From contig CAKQMB010000014.1 in the NCBI GenBank assembly GCA_934254825.1, positions 6,188 through 70,187 of the forward strand: 64,000 nt of DNA. Reading direction: 5' to 3'. The DNA comes from an uncultured Clostridia bacterium. GTDB taxonomy: Bacteria > Bacillota > Clostridia > Christensenellales > Borkfalkiaceae. The notes beneath the pieces were generated by a model. That model had not been told where the DNA came from. It did not search any database and worked only from the letters and a program-made list of their open reading frames with translations. The position numbers and the translations under genes are program-made. This document shows positions 34,091 to 42,772 of this stretch, one piece after another. Positions within the stretch are counted from its first letter, which is position 1, and every line of letters starts with the position of its first letter.

Positions 34091-36223
34091 ATGTACGAAG
34101 AAATTGTAGAAAGCATCGAAAAAAGTTATTCGCCGAAAGAACAGGAGGTTTTAAGGAAAGCTTTTCTGTTCGCGCAGAAAGCTCACGAAGGGCAAAAACG
34201 CGCTTCCGGCGAGGAATATTTCACGCACCCCGTTGCGGTCGCGCAAATTCTCGTCGACCTCGGAATGGATTATTACACCGTTTCCGCGGCTTTTTTGCAT
34301 GACGTGATCGAGGATACGCCCGTTTCGGAAGGCGATATAAAGGAAGCTTTCGGAGACGAAATACTGGAACTTGTCGAGGGCGTTACGAAACTCGATAAAA
34401 TCGAATTTAAATCGCACGAAGAAGAGCAAGCCGAGAATTTCAAGAAAATTTTCGTCTCCATGGCGAAAGACATAAGAGTTATCATTATCAAGCTTGCGGA
34501 CAGACTTCACAATATGCGTTCGCTCAACTTCCTTTCCCAGGAACGTCAGCTTCGTATGGCGCGCGAAACTCTCGATATTTACGCGCCTATCGCGGGCAGG
34601 CTCGGTATTTCGCAGATAAAATGCGAACTCGAAGATTTATGTCTTAAATATCTCGATCCCGAAGCGTACGAATATCTTGCCGTTAATATCAACAGTCAGA
34701 TAAGCGAGAGAAAGGAATTCGTTAATTTTGTCGTAAACGAAATCAAAAAAATACTCAAAGAGTCGAACATCGAGGGCGAAGTTTTCGGCAGAACCAAGCA
34801 TTTTTACAGTATTTATAAAAAAATGAAGCGTCAGAACAAGACGCTCGATCAGATTTACGACCTAACCGCCGTGAGAATTATCGTCGACACGGTGGATCAG
34901 TGTTACGAACTTTTCGGAAAAATTCACCAGGAGTGGAAGCCGATCCCCGGCAGAATTAAGGATTATATCGCCACGCCGAAAGAGAATATGTACCAGAGTT
35001 TGCACACGACGGTCGTAACAAATATAGGTAAGATATTCGAAATTCAGATCCGAACCAAGGAAATGAACCGCACGGCGGAATTCGGTATCGCCGCGCACTG
35101 GAAATATAAGGAAAACAAAGAGAATACAGACGCTTTCGATAAAAGACTCAGCTGGATAAGGGAAGTCATGGAATGGCAGGGCGGACTTAACAACTCCACC
35201 GAATTCCTCGAAAGCTTAAAAGGCGATCTTTACAATAACGAAGTACTCGTGTTCACGCCGAAAGGCGAGGTTATAAGCCTTGTAAAGGACGCAACGCCTA
35301 TCGATTACGCGTATAAAATTCACACCGAAGTCGGCAACAAATGCGTGGGAGCGAAGGTAAACGGGAAAATGGTTCCCTTAAACACCACGTTGCAAGTCGG
35401 CGACGTTGTCGAGATAGTCACTTCCAAGCTTTCGAAAGGTCCTTCGTGGGACTGGCTCAGGATTGCCAAATCTTCGGGAGCGAAAGCAAAAATCAAAGCC
35501 TTTTACAAAAAGGCAATGCAGGTCGATAACGAAAAACTCGGCAAATCGATGCTCGAAAGCGAGGCTAAAAACCGCGGTTATAATTTCGGCGATCTTCTAA
35601 ACCCCGTAAGCTTCGAAAGGCTCAGTCAGAAACTTTCCGTTTCCACGCCCGAGGAAATGTACGCGGCTGTCGGTTGCAACGCGATCACGGTAAACAGCGT
35701 TCTTTTAAAGCTTATCGATTTTCACAGAAAGGAAACTCCCACGCCCGAAAAGATCGCGGAAAGCAAAATCAAACGCAGCTCCGAGAACGTCGGCGGCGTA
35801 AAAATAAAGGGTATGAGCGGACTTCTGGTTCGTTTTGCGGGCTGTTGCAACCCCGTTCCCGGCGACGATATCGTAGGTTTTGTTTCGAGGGGCAGAGGCG
35901 TGACCGTTCACAGGCGCGATTGCCCGAATATGAGAAACGAAGATCCCGGCAGACTTCTCGAAGCCGAGTGGATCGGAGATCAGGGGTCTTACAGCGTTTC
36001 GATAAGGGTTATCGGCGGAGAAGACGCGCCAATTCTCGTGTGCGTTTCCAATGCCTGTACCGAACTCGGACTTATGATCGTCTCCGTCAACGGTAGAATT
36101 GACGCGAAAAATCATCAGTCGATAGTAGAGTTTACTATCAAACTCGGAAAGAAAGGCGACCTTGACTTACTTATAAACAAAGTAAACCAGAATTCCTGCA
36201 TCACGGATATATTCAGAATATGA
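34091..36223 (+). CDS. rel: bifunctional (p)ppGpp synthetase/hydrolase Rel
   Basis: 710 residues. N-terminal HD hydrolase (HPVAVAQIL, FLHDVIEDT with His70-Asp71), then the synthetase domain (GRTKHFYSIYKKM, YDLTAVRIIV, ENMYQSLHTTV), TGS domain (LVFTPKGEVISL, AYKIHTEVG) and C-terminal zinc-finger/ACT region (RFAGCCNPVPGDDIVGFVSRGRGVTVHRRDC). The HD motif is intact, so it should both make and break (p)ppGpp. Its stop overlaps the next ATG by 4 bp. Confidence 0.96.
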   Translation: MYEEIVESIEKSYSPKEQEVLRKAFLFAQKAHEGQKRASGEEYFTHPVAVAQILVDLGMDYYTVSAAFLHDVIEDTPVSEGDIKEAFGDEILELVEGVTKLDKIEFKSHEEEQAENFKKIFVSMAKDIRVIIIKLADRLHNMRSLNFLSQERQLRMARETLDIYAPIAGRLGISQIKCELEDLCLKYLDPEAYEYLAVNINSQISERKEFVNFVVNEIKKILKESNIEGEVFGRTKHFYSIYKKMKRQNKTLDQIYDLTAVRIIVDTVDQCYELFGKIHQEWKPIPGRIKDYIATPKENMYQSLHTTVVTNIGKIFEIQIRTKEMNRTAEFGIAAHWKYKENKENTDAFDKRLSWIREVMEWQGGLNNSTEFLESLKGDLYNNEVLVFTPKGEVISLVKDATPIDYAYKIHTEVGNKCVGAKVNGKMVPLNTTLQVGDVVEIVTSKLSKGPSWDWLRIAKSSGAKAKIKAFYKKAMQVDNEKLGKSMLESEAKNRGYNFGDLLNPVSFERLSQKLSVSTPEEMYAAVGCNAITVNSVLLKLIDFHRKETPTPEKIAESKIKRSSENVGGVKIKGMSGLLVRFAGCCNPVPGDDIVGFVSRGRGVTVHRRDCPNMRNEDPGRLLEAEWIGDQGSYSVSIRVIGGEDAPILVCVSNACTELGLMIVSVNGRIDAKNHQSIVEFTIKLGKKGDLDLLINKVNQNSCITDIFRI

Positions 36224-36846
36224 TAAAAATAATCAAAAAACCCGTCGAGCCGATTGACGCGAACGCCTATATCGTACTCGATACCGAAACTAAAAAATGC
36301 CTGATAATCGACTTCGGCGCGGACTTTTCACATTTGATGAGCCTTTGTAAGGACTTGAACGCGGAGGTCTGCGGCGCGATACTCACTCACGGACATTTCG
36401 ATCACGCAATGAGCGGCTATCTCGCGAAAGGCTACGGAGTGAAAGTTTACGTTCCCGAGGGCGACGAAAAAATGCTTTACTCGGACGATAACCTGGCGAA
36501 GCGTTTCGGGATAACGGACGCGCCTTTTTATCACGCCGACGAAGTTTTAAAAGAGGGTAAAACGGAAATAGGGGGAATACCGATTGAAGTTATTTCCACG
36601 CCCGGGCATACCGAAGGTTCGAGCTGTTTTATCATAGACGGCAAGCTCTTCACGGGCGACACTCTCTTTTTCGGATCTTACGGAAACACGAGTTTTCCGG
36701 GCGGGAGCTTTGAAAAGATAAAAAATTCGATACGGAACAAACTTTTCGGGCTTGACGGGGATTACGAAGTTTTTCCCGGTCACGGAGAAAACACCACGCT
36801 CGATTACGAAAGAAAACACAACTATATAAACTACGACAATTATTGA
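36220..36846 (+). CDS. metallo-beta-lactamase-fold hydrolase (glyoxalase II-like)
   Basis: 208 residues. Zinc-binding motif THGHFDH (~57-63), further ligands in STPGHTEGS and FTGDTLF, and PGHGENT near the end. This is the hydroxyacylglutathione-hydrolase-like branch of the MBL family, which hydrolyses thioesters. It is translationally coupled to rel and followed by the HemZ-like gene, a common Clostridial trio; the true substrate is unknown. Confidence 0.88.
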   Translation: MIKIIKKPVEPIDANAYIVLDTETKKCLIIDFGADFSHLMSLCKDLNAEVCGAILTHGHFDHAMSGYLAKGYGVKVYVPEGDEKMLYSDDNLAKRFGITDAPFYHADEVLKEGKTEIGGIPIEVISTPGHTEGSSCFIIDGKLFTGDTLFFGSYGNTSFPGGSFEKIKNSIRNKLFGLDGDYEVFPGHGENTTLDYERKHNYINYDNY

Positions 36847-36858
36847 TAAATAAAACCC

Positions 36859-38229
36859 ATGATAATCACCGATACGCCCTGGCTCGAAGCCGAATTTTTG
36901 GAGGAAAGCAAGTTTTTCTCGAACTTAACAGATAAAAACGTTATAACGCACTCCGCGAGAGAAGAGGGCGGTTTTTTCATAAACGAAATCACGATAGATA
37001 AAAAACCGTATTCGTTTGCGGACAGACACGCTTATAAAGACGAACTCGAACACAAGCGTTATTTCAGAAGGTTTGCAAAGCTTGCTTTATATCTCGCGTT
37101 GTCCGATTTCACGGGCGAAAAACTCGAATGGGGCGCGCTTACGGGCATACGCCCGGTAAAATTCGCGTATTCCGAGGGCGAAAACTGGCGTAAAATCATG
37201 GGCGAAGAAATGAAGGTTTCGCCCGAAAAACTCGATATGGTCGGCAGAATAATCGAGGAACAGAAAGGCATTTATTCGCTCGACGAAAACAACGCCGACT
37301 TTTTCGTAAGCATTCCGTTCTGCCCGTCGAGATGCGCTTACTGTTCGTTTGTGTCAAACGAAATAGGCAGAGAAAAGCAAGTTCCCGAGTACGTTTCGGC
37401 ATTATGCGAAGAAATCGAGGCGACTAAGCCGTTTTTCGAAAAATATCGCTCGTTTTATGTCGGCGGAGGAACGCCGATCTCTCTTCCGATAAGAGAACTC
37501 GAACGCGTACTTAAAGCGATAGGCAATCCGAAAGTCGAATATACGGTGGAAGCGGGCAGACCCGATTGCATTACCGACGAAGTTCTCGCGATGCTAAAAG
37601 AATACGGCGTTACGAGAATTTGCGTAAATCCGCAGACTTTCAACGATAAAACTCTGGCGGAAATCGGCAGAAAGCATACCGTAAAGGATATTTTCGACAA
37701 GTACGCTTTGGCGAGAAAATACGATTTCGATATCAATATGGACCTTATCGCGGGGCTTACGGGCGAGTCGTTCGAGGACTTCAAATACAGTATCGACGCC
37801 TGTTCGGAGCTTTCTCCCGACAATATCACGGTGCATACTTTGTCGCTTAAAAAGGGCAGCGTTTTAAAAGAAAAAACCGAGCGGCTCGACGCGGGCGAAA
37901 TAAAGAACATGATCGATTACTCAGCCTATAAGTTGATTAACGAGGGTTTTTCGCCTTATTATATGTATCGTCAGAAGTATATGGCGGGCAATCTCGAAAA
38001 CACGGGTTACACCAAAAAAGGCAAAGCATGCGTTTATAATATCGACGTTATGGAAGAGATTTCGTCCAATCCCGCATGCGGAGCGAACGGCGTTTCAAAA
38101 AGACTTTTCGCCCGCGAGGACAGGATAGAAAGATACGGCGCGCCCAAGGATATAAAAACGTATATAGGCAAAATCGATAAAATTATTTCCGACAAGCGCG
38201 AATTTTTCACGGCGGACGAAAAAAAGTAA
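36859..38229 (+). CDS. hemZ: HemZ-like oxygen-independent coproporphyrinogen oxidase family radical SAM protein
   Basis: 456 residues. An N-terminal ~140-residue extension precedes the radical SAM core: FFVSIPFCPSRCAYCSF (CxxxCxxC, ~156-163), YVGGGTP, VEAGRPDCIT, RICVNPQTFND, DINMDLIAGLTGE, and the later YYMYRQKYMAGNLENTGY characteristic of HemZ. The HemZ branch is linked to haem synthesis in Bacilli, but in Clostridia the role is often unproved. Confidence 0.87.
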   Translation: MIITDTPWLEAEFLEESKFFSNLTDKNVITHSAREEGGFFINEITIDKKPYSFADRHAYKDELEHKRYFRRFAKLALYLALSDFTGEKLEWGALTGIRPVKFAYSEGENWRKIMGEEMKVSPEKLDMVGRIIEEQKGIYSLDENNADFFVSIPFCPSRCAYCSFVSNEIGREKQVPEYVSALCEEIEATKPFFEKYRSFYVGGGTPISLPIRELERVLKAIGNPKVEYTVEAGRPDCITDEVLAMLKEYGVTRICVNPQTFNDKTLAEIGRKHTVKDIFDKYALARKYDFDINMDLIAGLTGESFEDFKYSIDACSELSPDNITVHTLSLKKGSVLKEKTERLDAGEIKNMIDYSAYKLINEGFSPYYMYRQKYMAGNLENTGYTKKGKACVYNIDVMEEISSNPACGANGVSKRLFAREDRIERYGAPKDIKTYIGKIDKIISDKREFFTADEKK

Positions 38230-38270
38230 AAACGCGCGAAAAAATTTCAAACAAACGATATAAAAATTAC

Positions 38271-38300
38271 GCAATCGCATTAAAACGATTGCTTTTTTTT
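38271..38300 (+). terminator. terminator of the rel-hemZ operon, overlapping the rpsO promoter
   Basis: Stem GCAATCG (38271-38277) with CGATTGC (38286-38292), then eight T. The end of the right arm and first T residues are the -35 of the next promoter. Confidence 0.85.
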
Positions 38301-38317
38301 ATTATATGTGGTAATAT
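38289..38317 (+). promoter_or_regulatory. promoter of rpsO
   Basis: TTGCTT (38289-38294, inside the preceding terminator), 17-bp spacer that includes the T tract, TAATAT (38312-38317). Confidence 0.65.
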
Positions 38318-38342
38318 ATCCGTAGTTGCTCGTTGCGCAGTA

Positions 38343-38378
38343 CGGCGAATACTCGACGCCGCGCTTCGCTTTGAAGCG
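38343..38378 (+). promoter_or_regulatory. structured leader of rpsO
   Basis: Two hairpins in the 5' leader: CGGCG (38343-38347) with CGCCG (38357-38361), and CGCTTC (38362-38367) with GAAGCG (38373-38378), directly before AGGAGG (38392-38397). S15 represses its own translation through leader structures in several bacteria; I cannot assign this one to a known motif. Confidence 0.4.
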
Positions 38379-38406
38379 AAAATTTCCATTCAGGAGGATA
38401 AACAAC

Positions 38407-38670
38407 ATGGAAAAAGAAAGAAAATCGGAAATCATCAACACTTACAAAAGACATGACGGAGACACGGGTTCCGCAGAAGTTCAGATCGCTCTTTTAACCG
38501 AGAGAATCAACCACCTCAACGAACACCTTAAACTTAACAACAACGATAAGCATTCTCGTCGCGGACTTTTGAAAATGGTTGGTCGCAGAAAGGGTATGCT
38601 CGACTATCTTAAATCCGTAGATATCGAGAAGTACAGAGAAATCATCGCTAAACTCGGACTCAGAAAGTAA
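38407..38670 (+). CDS. rpsO: 30S ribosomal protein S15
   Basis: 87 residues, typical length, with the family blocks [33 protein letters not shown] and [10 protein letters not shown]. The ATG at 38407 has AGGAGG ten bases upstream and gives the normal N-terminus ([13 protein letters not shown]); in-frame starts upstream are in the leader. It precedes pnp as in many bacteria. Confidence 0.97.
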   Translation: MEKERKSEIINTYKRHDGDTGSAEVQIALLTERINHLNEHLKLNNNDKHSRRGLLKMVGRRKGMLDYLKSVDIEKYREIIAKLGLRK

Positions 38671-38677
38671 AAATTCG

Positions 38678-38702
38678 GGGAGTATTTTATACTCCCTTTT
38701 TT
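38678..38702 (+). terminator. terminator of rpsO
   Basis: Stem GGGAGTAT (38678-38685) with ATACTCCC (38689-38696), then six T. It separates rpsO from pnp. Confidence 0.85.
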
Positions 38703-38779
38703 GCTATATAAAGCCTGTTTACAGGCGGTTCCGTCTTTAAAAAAGCTTTATATTTCGTTTTCGAAAACCGAAAATCTGC

Positions 38780-38939
38780 CCGCGAAAAAAGGCGTTCGCC
38801 TTTTTTCGCGGAATCCGATTAAAACGTATTAAGAACGTATTAAGAACGTAAAATCCGCTTGCGGCGTTCGCCTGTCCGAAAATTTTTCGGAAGAACGCCC
38901 GGCGTTTCTAAAACAGTGCGAAAGAAAAGTTGCGCACTG
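38780..38939 (+). promoter_or_regulatory. highly structured pnp leader (three stem-loops)
   Basis: Hairpin 1 is a perfect 15-bp stem with a two-base loop (38780-38794/38797-38811). Hairpin 2 is nested: GGCGTTC (38863-38869) with GAACGCC (38893-38899) enclosing TCCGAAA/TTTCGGA. Hairpin 3 pairs CAGTGCG (38914-38920) with CGCACTG (38933-38939). An 11-bp unit repeats at 38823-38833 and 38834-38844. In E. coli pnp is autoregulated through RNase III cleavage of a leader stem; a similar scheme is plausible here. Confidence 0.6.
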
Positions 38940-38967
38940 CCGTAAATCAGAGAAAAAGGAGAACAAA

Positions 38968-41070
38968 ATGTTAGAAAACCACAAACAATTCAAAACTTTG
39001 GTCGGCGGACGCGAAGTTACGGTTGACGTAGGAAAGTACGCTCAGCAGGCTAACGGTTCGTGTATCGTCAAATGCGGAGAAACTATGGTAATGGTAAACG
39101 TTACCATGGCTCCGGAACCGAGAGCGGGAATGGATTTCTTCCCGTTGTCCGTTGACTACGAAGAAAAAATGTATTCCGTCGGTAAGATCCCCGGCGGTTT
39201 CAAAAAGAGAGAGGGCAGAGCGAGCGATAAAGCTATTCTCGTTTCGAGACTTATCGACAGACCTATAAGACCTCTTTTCCCCAAGGGACTTTTCAATGAC
39301 GTAACCGTCGTCGCAACGGCTCTTTCGGTCGATCCCGATATCGCTCCCGAACCGCTTGCAATGCTCGGCAGCTCCATTGCGCTCAGCATTTCGGATATTC
39401 CGTGGGCAGGACCTACGGGTTCGGTCGTCGTAGGAATCGTAGACGGCGAATTCGTTATCAACCCCACCGTCGCTCAGAAAGAAAAAAGCACGCTTGCCCT
39501 TAACCTTTCGGGAACGAAGGACGCGATTATGATGGTTGAAGCGGGCGCGAAAGAAATCGACGACGAAGCAATGGTCGGAGCTATTCTTTTCGGTCACGAA
39601 GAAATCAAAAAGCAGTGCGCGTTCATCGAAGGCATAGTTGCGGAATGCGGCAAGAAGAAGCTCGAAATGGAGCTTTACCATGTTCCCGAAGATCTCGATA
39701 ACGCAGTCCGCGCTTACGCGAGCGAAAAACTCGATTACGCTCTGGACACGTTCGACAGATTTGAAAGACAGGCTCGTCAGGACGAGGTAGAGAAAGACTG
39801 TCTCGAACATTTCGCGGAAGAATTCCCCGATATGGCGAGAGAAATCAAAGACTCTCTTTATTATATAACCAAGGAAAAGGTAAGAGCGAAGATCACCAAC
39901 TCGGGCGTAAGACCGGACGGCAGATCGCTTACCGAAATCAGACCTATCTGGTGCGAACACGGAATACTTCCGAGAGTTCACGGCAGCGCGGTGTTCACGA
40001 GAGGTATGACGCAGGTTATGACCACTTGTACTTTGGGAACTATTTCCGAAGTTCAGAAACTCGAAGGTCTCGACAACGAAGAATACAAGAGATATATTCA
40101 TCATTACAATATGCCCGGTTACGCTTCGGGCGAAGCTAAGCCGTTAAGAAGCCCCGGCAGACGTGAAATCGGTCACGGAGCTTTGGCTGAAAGAGCGCTC
40201 GAACCCGTTATTCCGTCCGAGGACGAATTCCCGTACGCGATAAGACTTGTTTCCGAAGTTCTTTCGTCCAACGGTTCTACTTCGCAGGCTTCCGTTTGCG
40301 GCTCCACGCTTGCTCTTATGGACGCGGGCGTTCCGATCAAACGTCCCGTAGCGGGTATCGCGATGGGGCTTATCAAGGATACCGAAAGCGGAAAAATCTC
40401 CGTTCTTTCCGATATTCAGGGCTTAGAGGACTTCCTCGGCGATATGGACTTCAAGGTCGCGGGTACCGTAAACGGTATCACGGCTATCCAGATGGATATC
40501 AAGATTAAAGGCATAAGCGAAGAGATTTTGAGAAAGGCTATCAAGCAGGCTAACGAGGGCAGACATTTCATTCTCGGCAAAATGCTCGATTGCATTCCCG
40601 CTCCCAATCCCGAACTTTCCAAATACGCGCCCAAGATTATCTCGTTCAACATTTCCACGGATAAGATCAAGGACGTTATCGGAAGCGGCGGAAAGACGAT
40701 CAACAAGATTATCGACGAGACGGGCGTTAAGATCGACATCGACGATAACGGTAAGGTTTGCATAGCGACTTACGGCGAAGATCTTTCCATGGCTGAAAAG
40801 GCAAAGGCAATGGTTATGAGCATTGCGAGAGACCCCGAGGTCGGCGATATGTTCATTTCCACCGTTGTCAGAATTCTTCCGAAAGTCGGCGCGTTCTGCG
40901 AACTTGCTCCCGGAAAGGACGGAATGATTCATATTTCCAAGATGAGCGATAAGAGAATTAACTCCGTTGACGAAGTTCTTGCAATCGGCGATACCGTAAA
41001 GGTTGAAATCATCAAGATCGGCGAAAAGGGTATCGACCTTAAACTTCTTGAAAAAATAGTTCAGGAATAA
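38968..41070 (+). CDS. pnp: polyribonucleotide nucleotidyltransferase (PNPase)
   Basis: 700 residues. Two RNase PH-like cores (VMVNVTMAPEPRAGMDFFPLSVDYEEK; LPRVHGSAVFTRGMTQV, SEVLSSNGSTSQASVCGSTLALMDAGVP) joined by a helical linker, then KH (GSGGKTINKIIDETGVKIDI) and S1 (GAFCELAPGKDGMIHISKM) RNA-binding domains. It degrades RNA 3' to 5' with phosphate. AAAGGAG precedes the ATG. Full length and intact. Confidence 0.97.
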   Translation: MLENHKQFKTLVGGREVTVDVGKYAQQANGSCIVKCGETMVMVNVTMAPEPRAGMDFFPLSVDYEEKMYSVGKIPGGFKKREGRASDKAILVSRLIDRPIRPLFPKGLFNDVTVVATALSVDPDIAPEPLAMLGSSIALSISDIPWAGPTGSVVVGIVDGEFVINPTVAQKEKSTLALNLSGTKDAIMMVEAGAKEIDDEAMVGAILFGHEEIKKQCAFIEGIVAECGKKKLEMELYHVPEDLDNAVRAYASEKLDYALDTFDRFERQARQDEVEKDCLEHFAEEFPDMAREIKDSLYYITKEKVRAKITNSGVRPDGRSLTEIRPIWCEHGILPRVHGSAVFTRGMTQVMTTCTLGTISEVQKLEGLDNEEYKRYIHHYNMPGYASGEAKPLRSPGRREIGHGALAERALEPVIPSEDEFPYAIRLVSEVLSSNGSTSQASVCGSTLALMDAGVPIKRPVAGIAMGLIKDTESGKISVLSDIQGLEDFLGDMDFKVAGTVNGITAIQMDIKIKGISEEILRKAIKQANEGRHFILGKMLDCIPAPNPELSKYAPKIISFNISTDKIKDVIGSGGKTINKIIDETGVKIDIDDNGKVCIATYGEDLSMAEKAKAMVMSIARDPEVGDMFISTVVRILPKVGAFCELAPGKDGMIHISKMSDKRINSVDEVLAIGDTVKVEIIKIGEKGIDLKLLEKIVQE

Positions 41071-41080
41071 AATTAACAAG

Positions 41081-41131
41081 AGTCGTCATAGCTTTCTGCG
41101 GCATTGCCAAAGCTTGTTATGACGACTTTTT
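41081..41131 (+). terminator. terminator of pnp
   Basis: Long stem AGTCGTCATA (41081-41090) with TATGACGACT (41118-41127), with further AGCTT pairing inside, then TTTTT. Confidence 0.85.
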
Positions 41132-41137
41132 ATCCTT

Positions 41138-41415
41138 AGCCGAGCGAGAATCGAACTGCATCAAGCCTTAAAGCCGTCTTTTTTGCCTGTTGCGGCAAAT
41201 CTTTGCTTGAAGTACGTCGAGTACGTCTGCGCAAACCTTCGTCACAACCGCCTAAAAAATACGGCTTTAAGGTGCTACGCATTTTAACGGCGATAAATTT
41301 AGGAAAATCAAGGCAAACGAACGCAATAATACTTGCCGTATTATAAGTGAGTTTAACACCGATTTTACAAATTTTGCGCCGTAAAAACTTAATGCGGTTC
41401 GACTCCCGCTCGGCT
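41138..41415. mobile_element. foldback element with 28-bp inverted ends that resemble a tRNA 3' half
   Basis: The ends 41138-41165 and 41388-41415 are inverted repeats matching at 24 of 28 positions. Each end contains GTTCGAnTC, the tRNA T-loop signature, followed by CGCTCGGCT, but there is no matching tRNA 5' half, anticodon arm or full cloverleaf. Inside lies a 107-base hairpin with perfect 12-bp arms (CCTTAAAGCCGT 41166-41177, ACGGCTTTAAGG 41261-41272). A related core (CTTGAAGTACG ... GTACGTC) occurs here (41206) and in the next repeat (41482). No protein is encoded. Confidence 0.5.
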
Positions 41416-41441
41416 GTCATCCAAAAACAAAACGAACCTTG

Positions 41442-41548
41442 CCAAAACGCCGCAATTTCCGCGCTTTTTGGCAAATACTCACTTGAAGTACGGGAAGTAC
41501 GTCGGCGTTCGTCTTTGCCAAAAATCATCGAAAATATCAGCGTTTTGG
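41442..41548. repeat. second foldback unit related to the first
   Basis: Outer arms CCAAAACGC (41442-41450) and GCGTTTTGG (41540-41548), inner perfect 11-bp arms TTTTTGGCAAA (41465-41475) and TTTGCCAAAAA (41514-41524), and a central core at 41482-41507 that matches the core at 41206-41231 in 22 of 26 positions. It has the same length (107 bases) as the inner hairpin of the first element. Confidence 0.55.
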
Positions 41549-41828
41549 TCGCGTGCGAGTTTGACGACGAATTTTTGGCGGATATAATGTCTATTTGTAT
41601 GTTATACTTAATTAAAAGTATGTTCGCGAACCTTGTTTCGATTTAAAATACGTCGTCAAACCAAGGTTTGTTCTGTTTTTGTCTGACATATTATTAAATT
41701 ATTCAGGCTTTGTTTTTGTTCTGTATATTCGCTTTGTAAAGGCGTTGCTTTTATATGGAAACAAATTGTAAAAGTCGGTCTATAAGTCGATTATCACAAC
41801 ATATGATAGCGTAAGGCAGGGTAAAAAA
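41549..41828. other. AT-rich region before uppP
   Basis: About 280 bases with T-rich, low-complexity stretches. The one notable item is 41770-41793, a 24-base sequence that also occurs at 8902-8925 (23 of 24 identical). A promoter for uppP must lie here, but I could not single one out. Confidence 0.4.
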
Positions 41829-42725
41829 ATGAGCTTTATCGACGTTGTTCTGATAGTAATAATCGGAATAATCGAAGGTGTAACGGAATGGCTCCCCGTA
41901 TCGAGTACGGGGCATATGATGATCTTCGAACATTTCTTTTCGGGCGCGTTCTCGGAAGGGTTTTTCACGCTCGGGTTTAAGGATATGTTCGATTACCTTA
42001 TCCAGCTCGGCGCGATAATGGCGGTCGTCGTATACTTTTGGAAACGCGTTTTTCCGTTCGGTTTGCAGAAAACGGAAGCGTTAAACGAAAACGGCGAAAC
42101 AATCGAAAAAAGAAAAATCGTTTCGAAAAAAGACGTCTGGATAACCTGGTCGAAAGTTCTGGTCGCGTGTATTCCCGCCGTCGTCGCGCTCGTCGTCGAC
42201 AAATTGTTCGACAACCTCGGCGAAACGGAGAAAATCATAGTCGTCGGTTCGACGCTTGTTTTTTACGGCATTGCGTTCATAATCGTCGAACGTATCCGCA
42301 AAAACAAAACGCCGAAGGTTAATTCCGTCGGCGAGATTTCCTATCTCAACGCATTTCTGATCGGCTGTTTTCAGGTTCTTGCGGCAGTCCCCGGAACGTC
42401 GCGCTCGGGCATTACGATAATAGGCGCACTGATCTTGGGTCTTTCGAGAACCGCGGCGGCGGAATTTACGTTTTTCCTCGCGATCCCGACGATGATAGGC
42501 GCAAGCGCATATAAAATATTGAAATTTGCGGCGAAAGGCATTGAAATAACGGCTCCGCAGATTTCCGCGCTTATTCTCGGAATGATCGTTGCGTTCGTTG
42601 TTTCGATGTTCGTGATAAAATTCCTTATGAACTTCGTAAAAAATCACGATTTCGAGCTTTTCGGGTGGTACAGGATAGTTCTCGGCGTACTCGTCGTTAT
42701 TTTGTGCCTTTGCATACCCGTATAA
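41829..42725 (+). CDS. uppP: undecaprenyl-diphosphatase
   Basis: 298 residues, about eight membrane helices. Signature motifs: EGVTEWLPVSSTGHM near the N-terminus and PGTSRSG in the middle, both of the UppP/BacA active site. It recycles undecaprenyl diphosphate to the monophosphate for cell-wall synthesis and gives bacitracin tolerance. A ~45-residue charged loop (GLQKTEALNENGETIEKRKIVSKKDV region) separates helices 2 and 3. AGGG lies before the ATG. Confidence 0.95.
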   Translation: MSFIDVVLIVIIGIIEGVTEWLPVSSTGHMMIFEHFFSGAFSEGFFTLGFKDMFDYLIQLGAIMAVVVYFWKRVFPFGLQKTEALNENGETIEKRKIVSKKDVWITWSKVLVACIPAVVALVVDKLFDNLGETEKIIVVGSTLVFYGIAFIIVERIRKNKTPKVNSVGEISYLNAFLIGCFQVLAAVPGTSRSGITIIGALILGLSRTAAAEFTFFLAIPTMIGASAYKILKFAAKGIEITAPQISALILGMIVAFVVSMFVIKFLMNFVKNHDFELFGWYRIVLGVLVVILCLCIPV

Positions 42726-42772
42726 AATACTCGTCGGTATAATCGGCGTGAAATCGCCGCTAAAAAAAGATT

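Noticed and set aside
38971..40104. 377-codon minus-strand open frame opposite pnp
   Set aside because: Antisense shadow of a highly conserved gene.
41388..41430. Possible tRNA gene (T-loop-like GGTTCGACTCCCGC)
   Set aside because: No matching acceptor 5' strand, D arm or anticodon arm lies within 90 bases; the T-stem does not pair over five bases. Treated as part of inverted ends instead.
41136..41528. 130-codon minus-strand open frame in the foldback region
   Set aside because: Its internal repeats simply translate the duplicated hairpin cores; no start site or domain.
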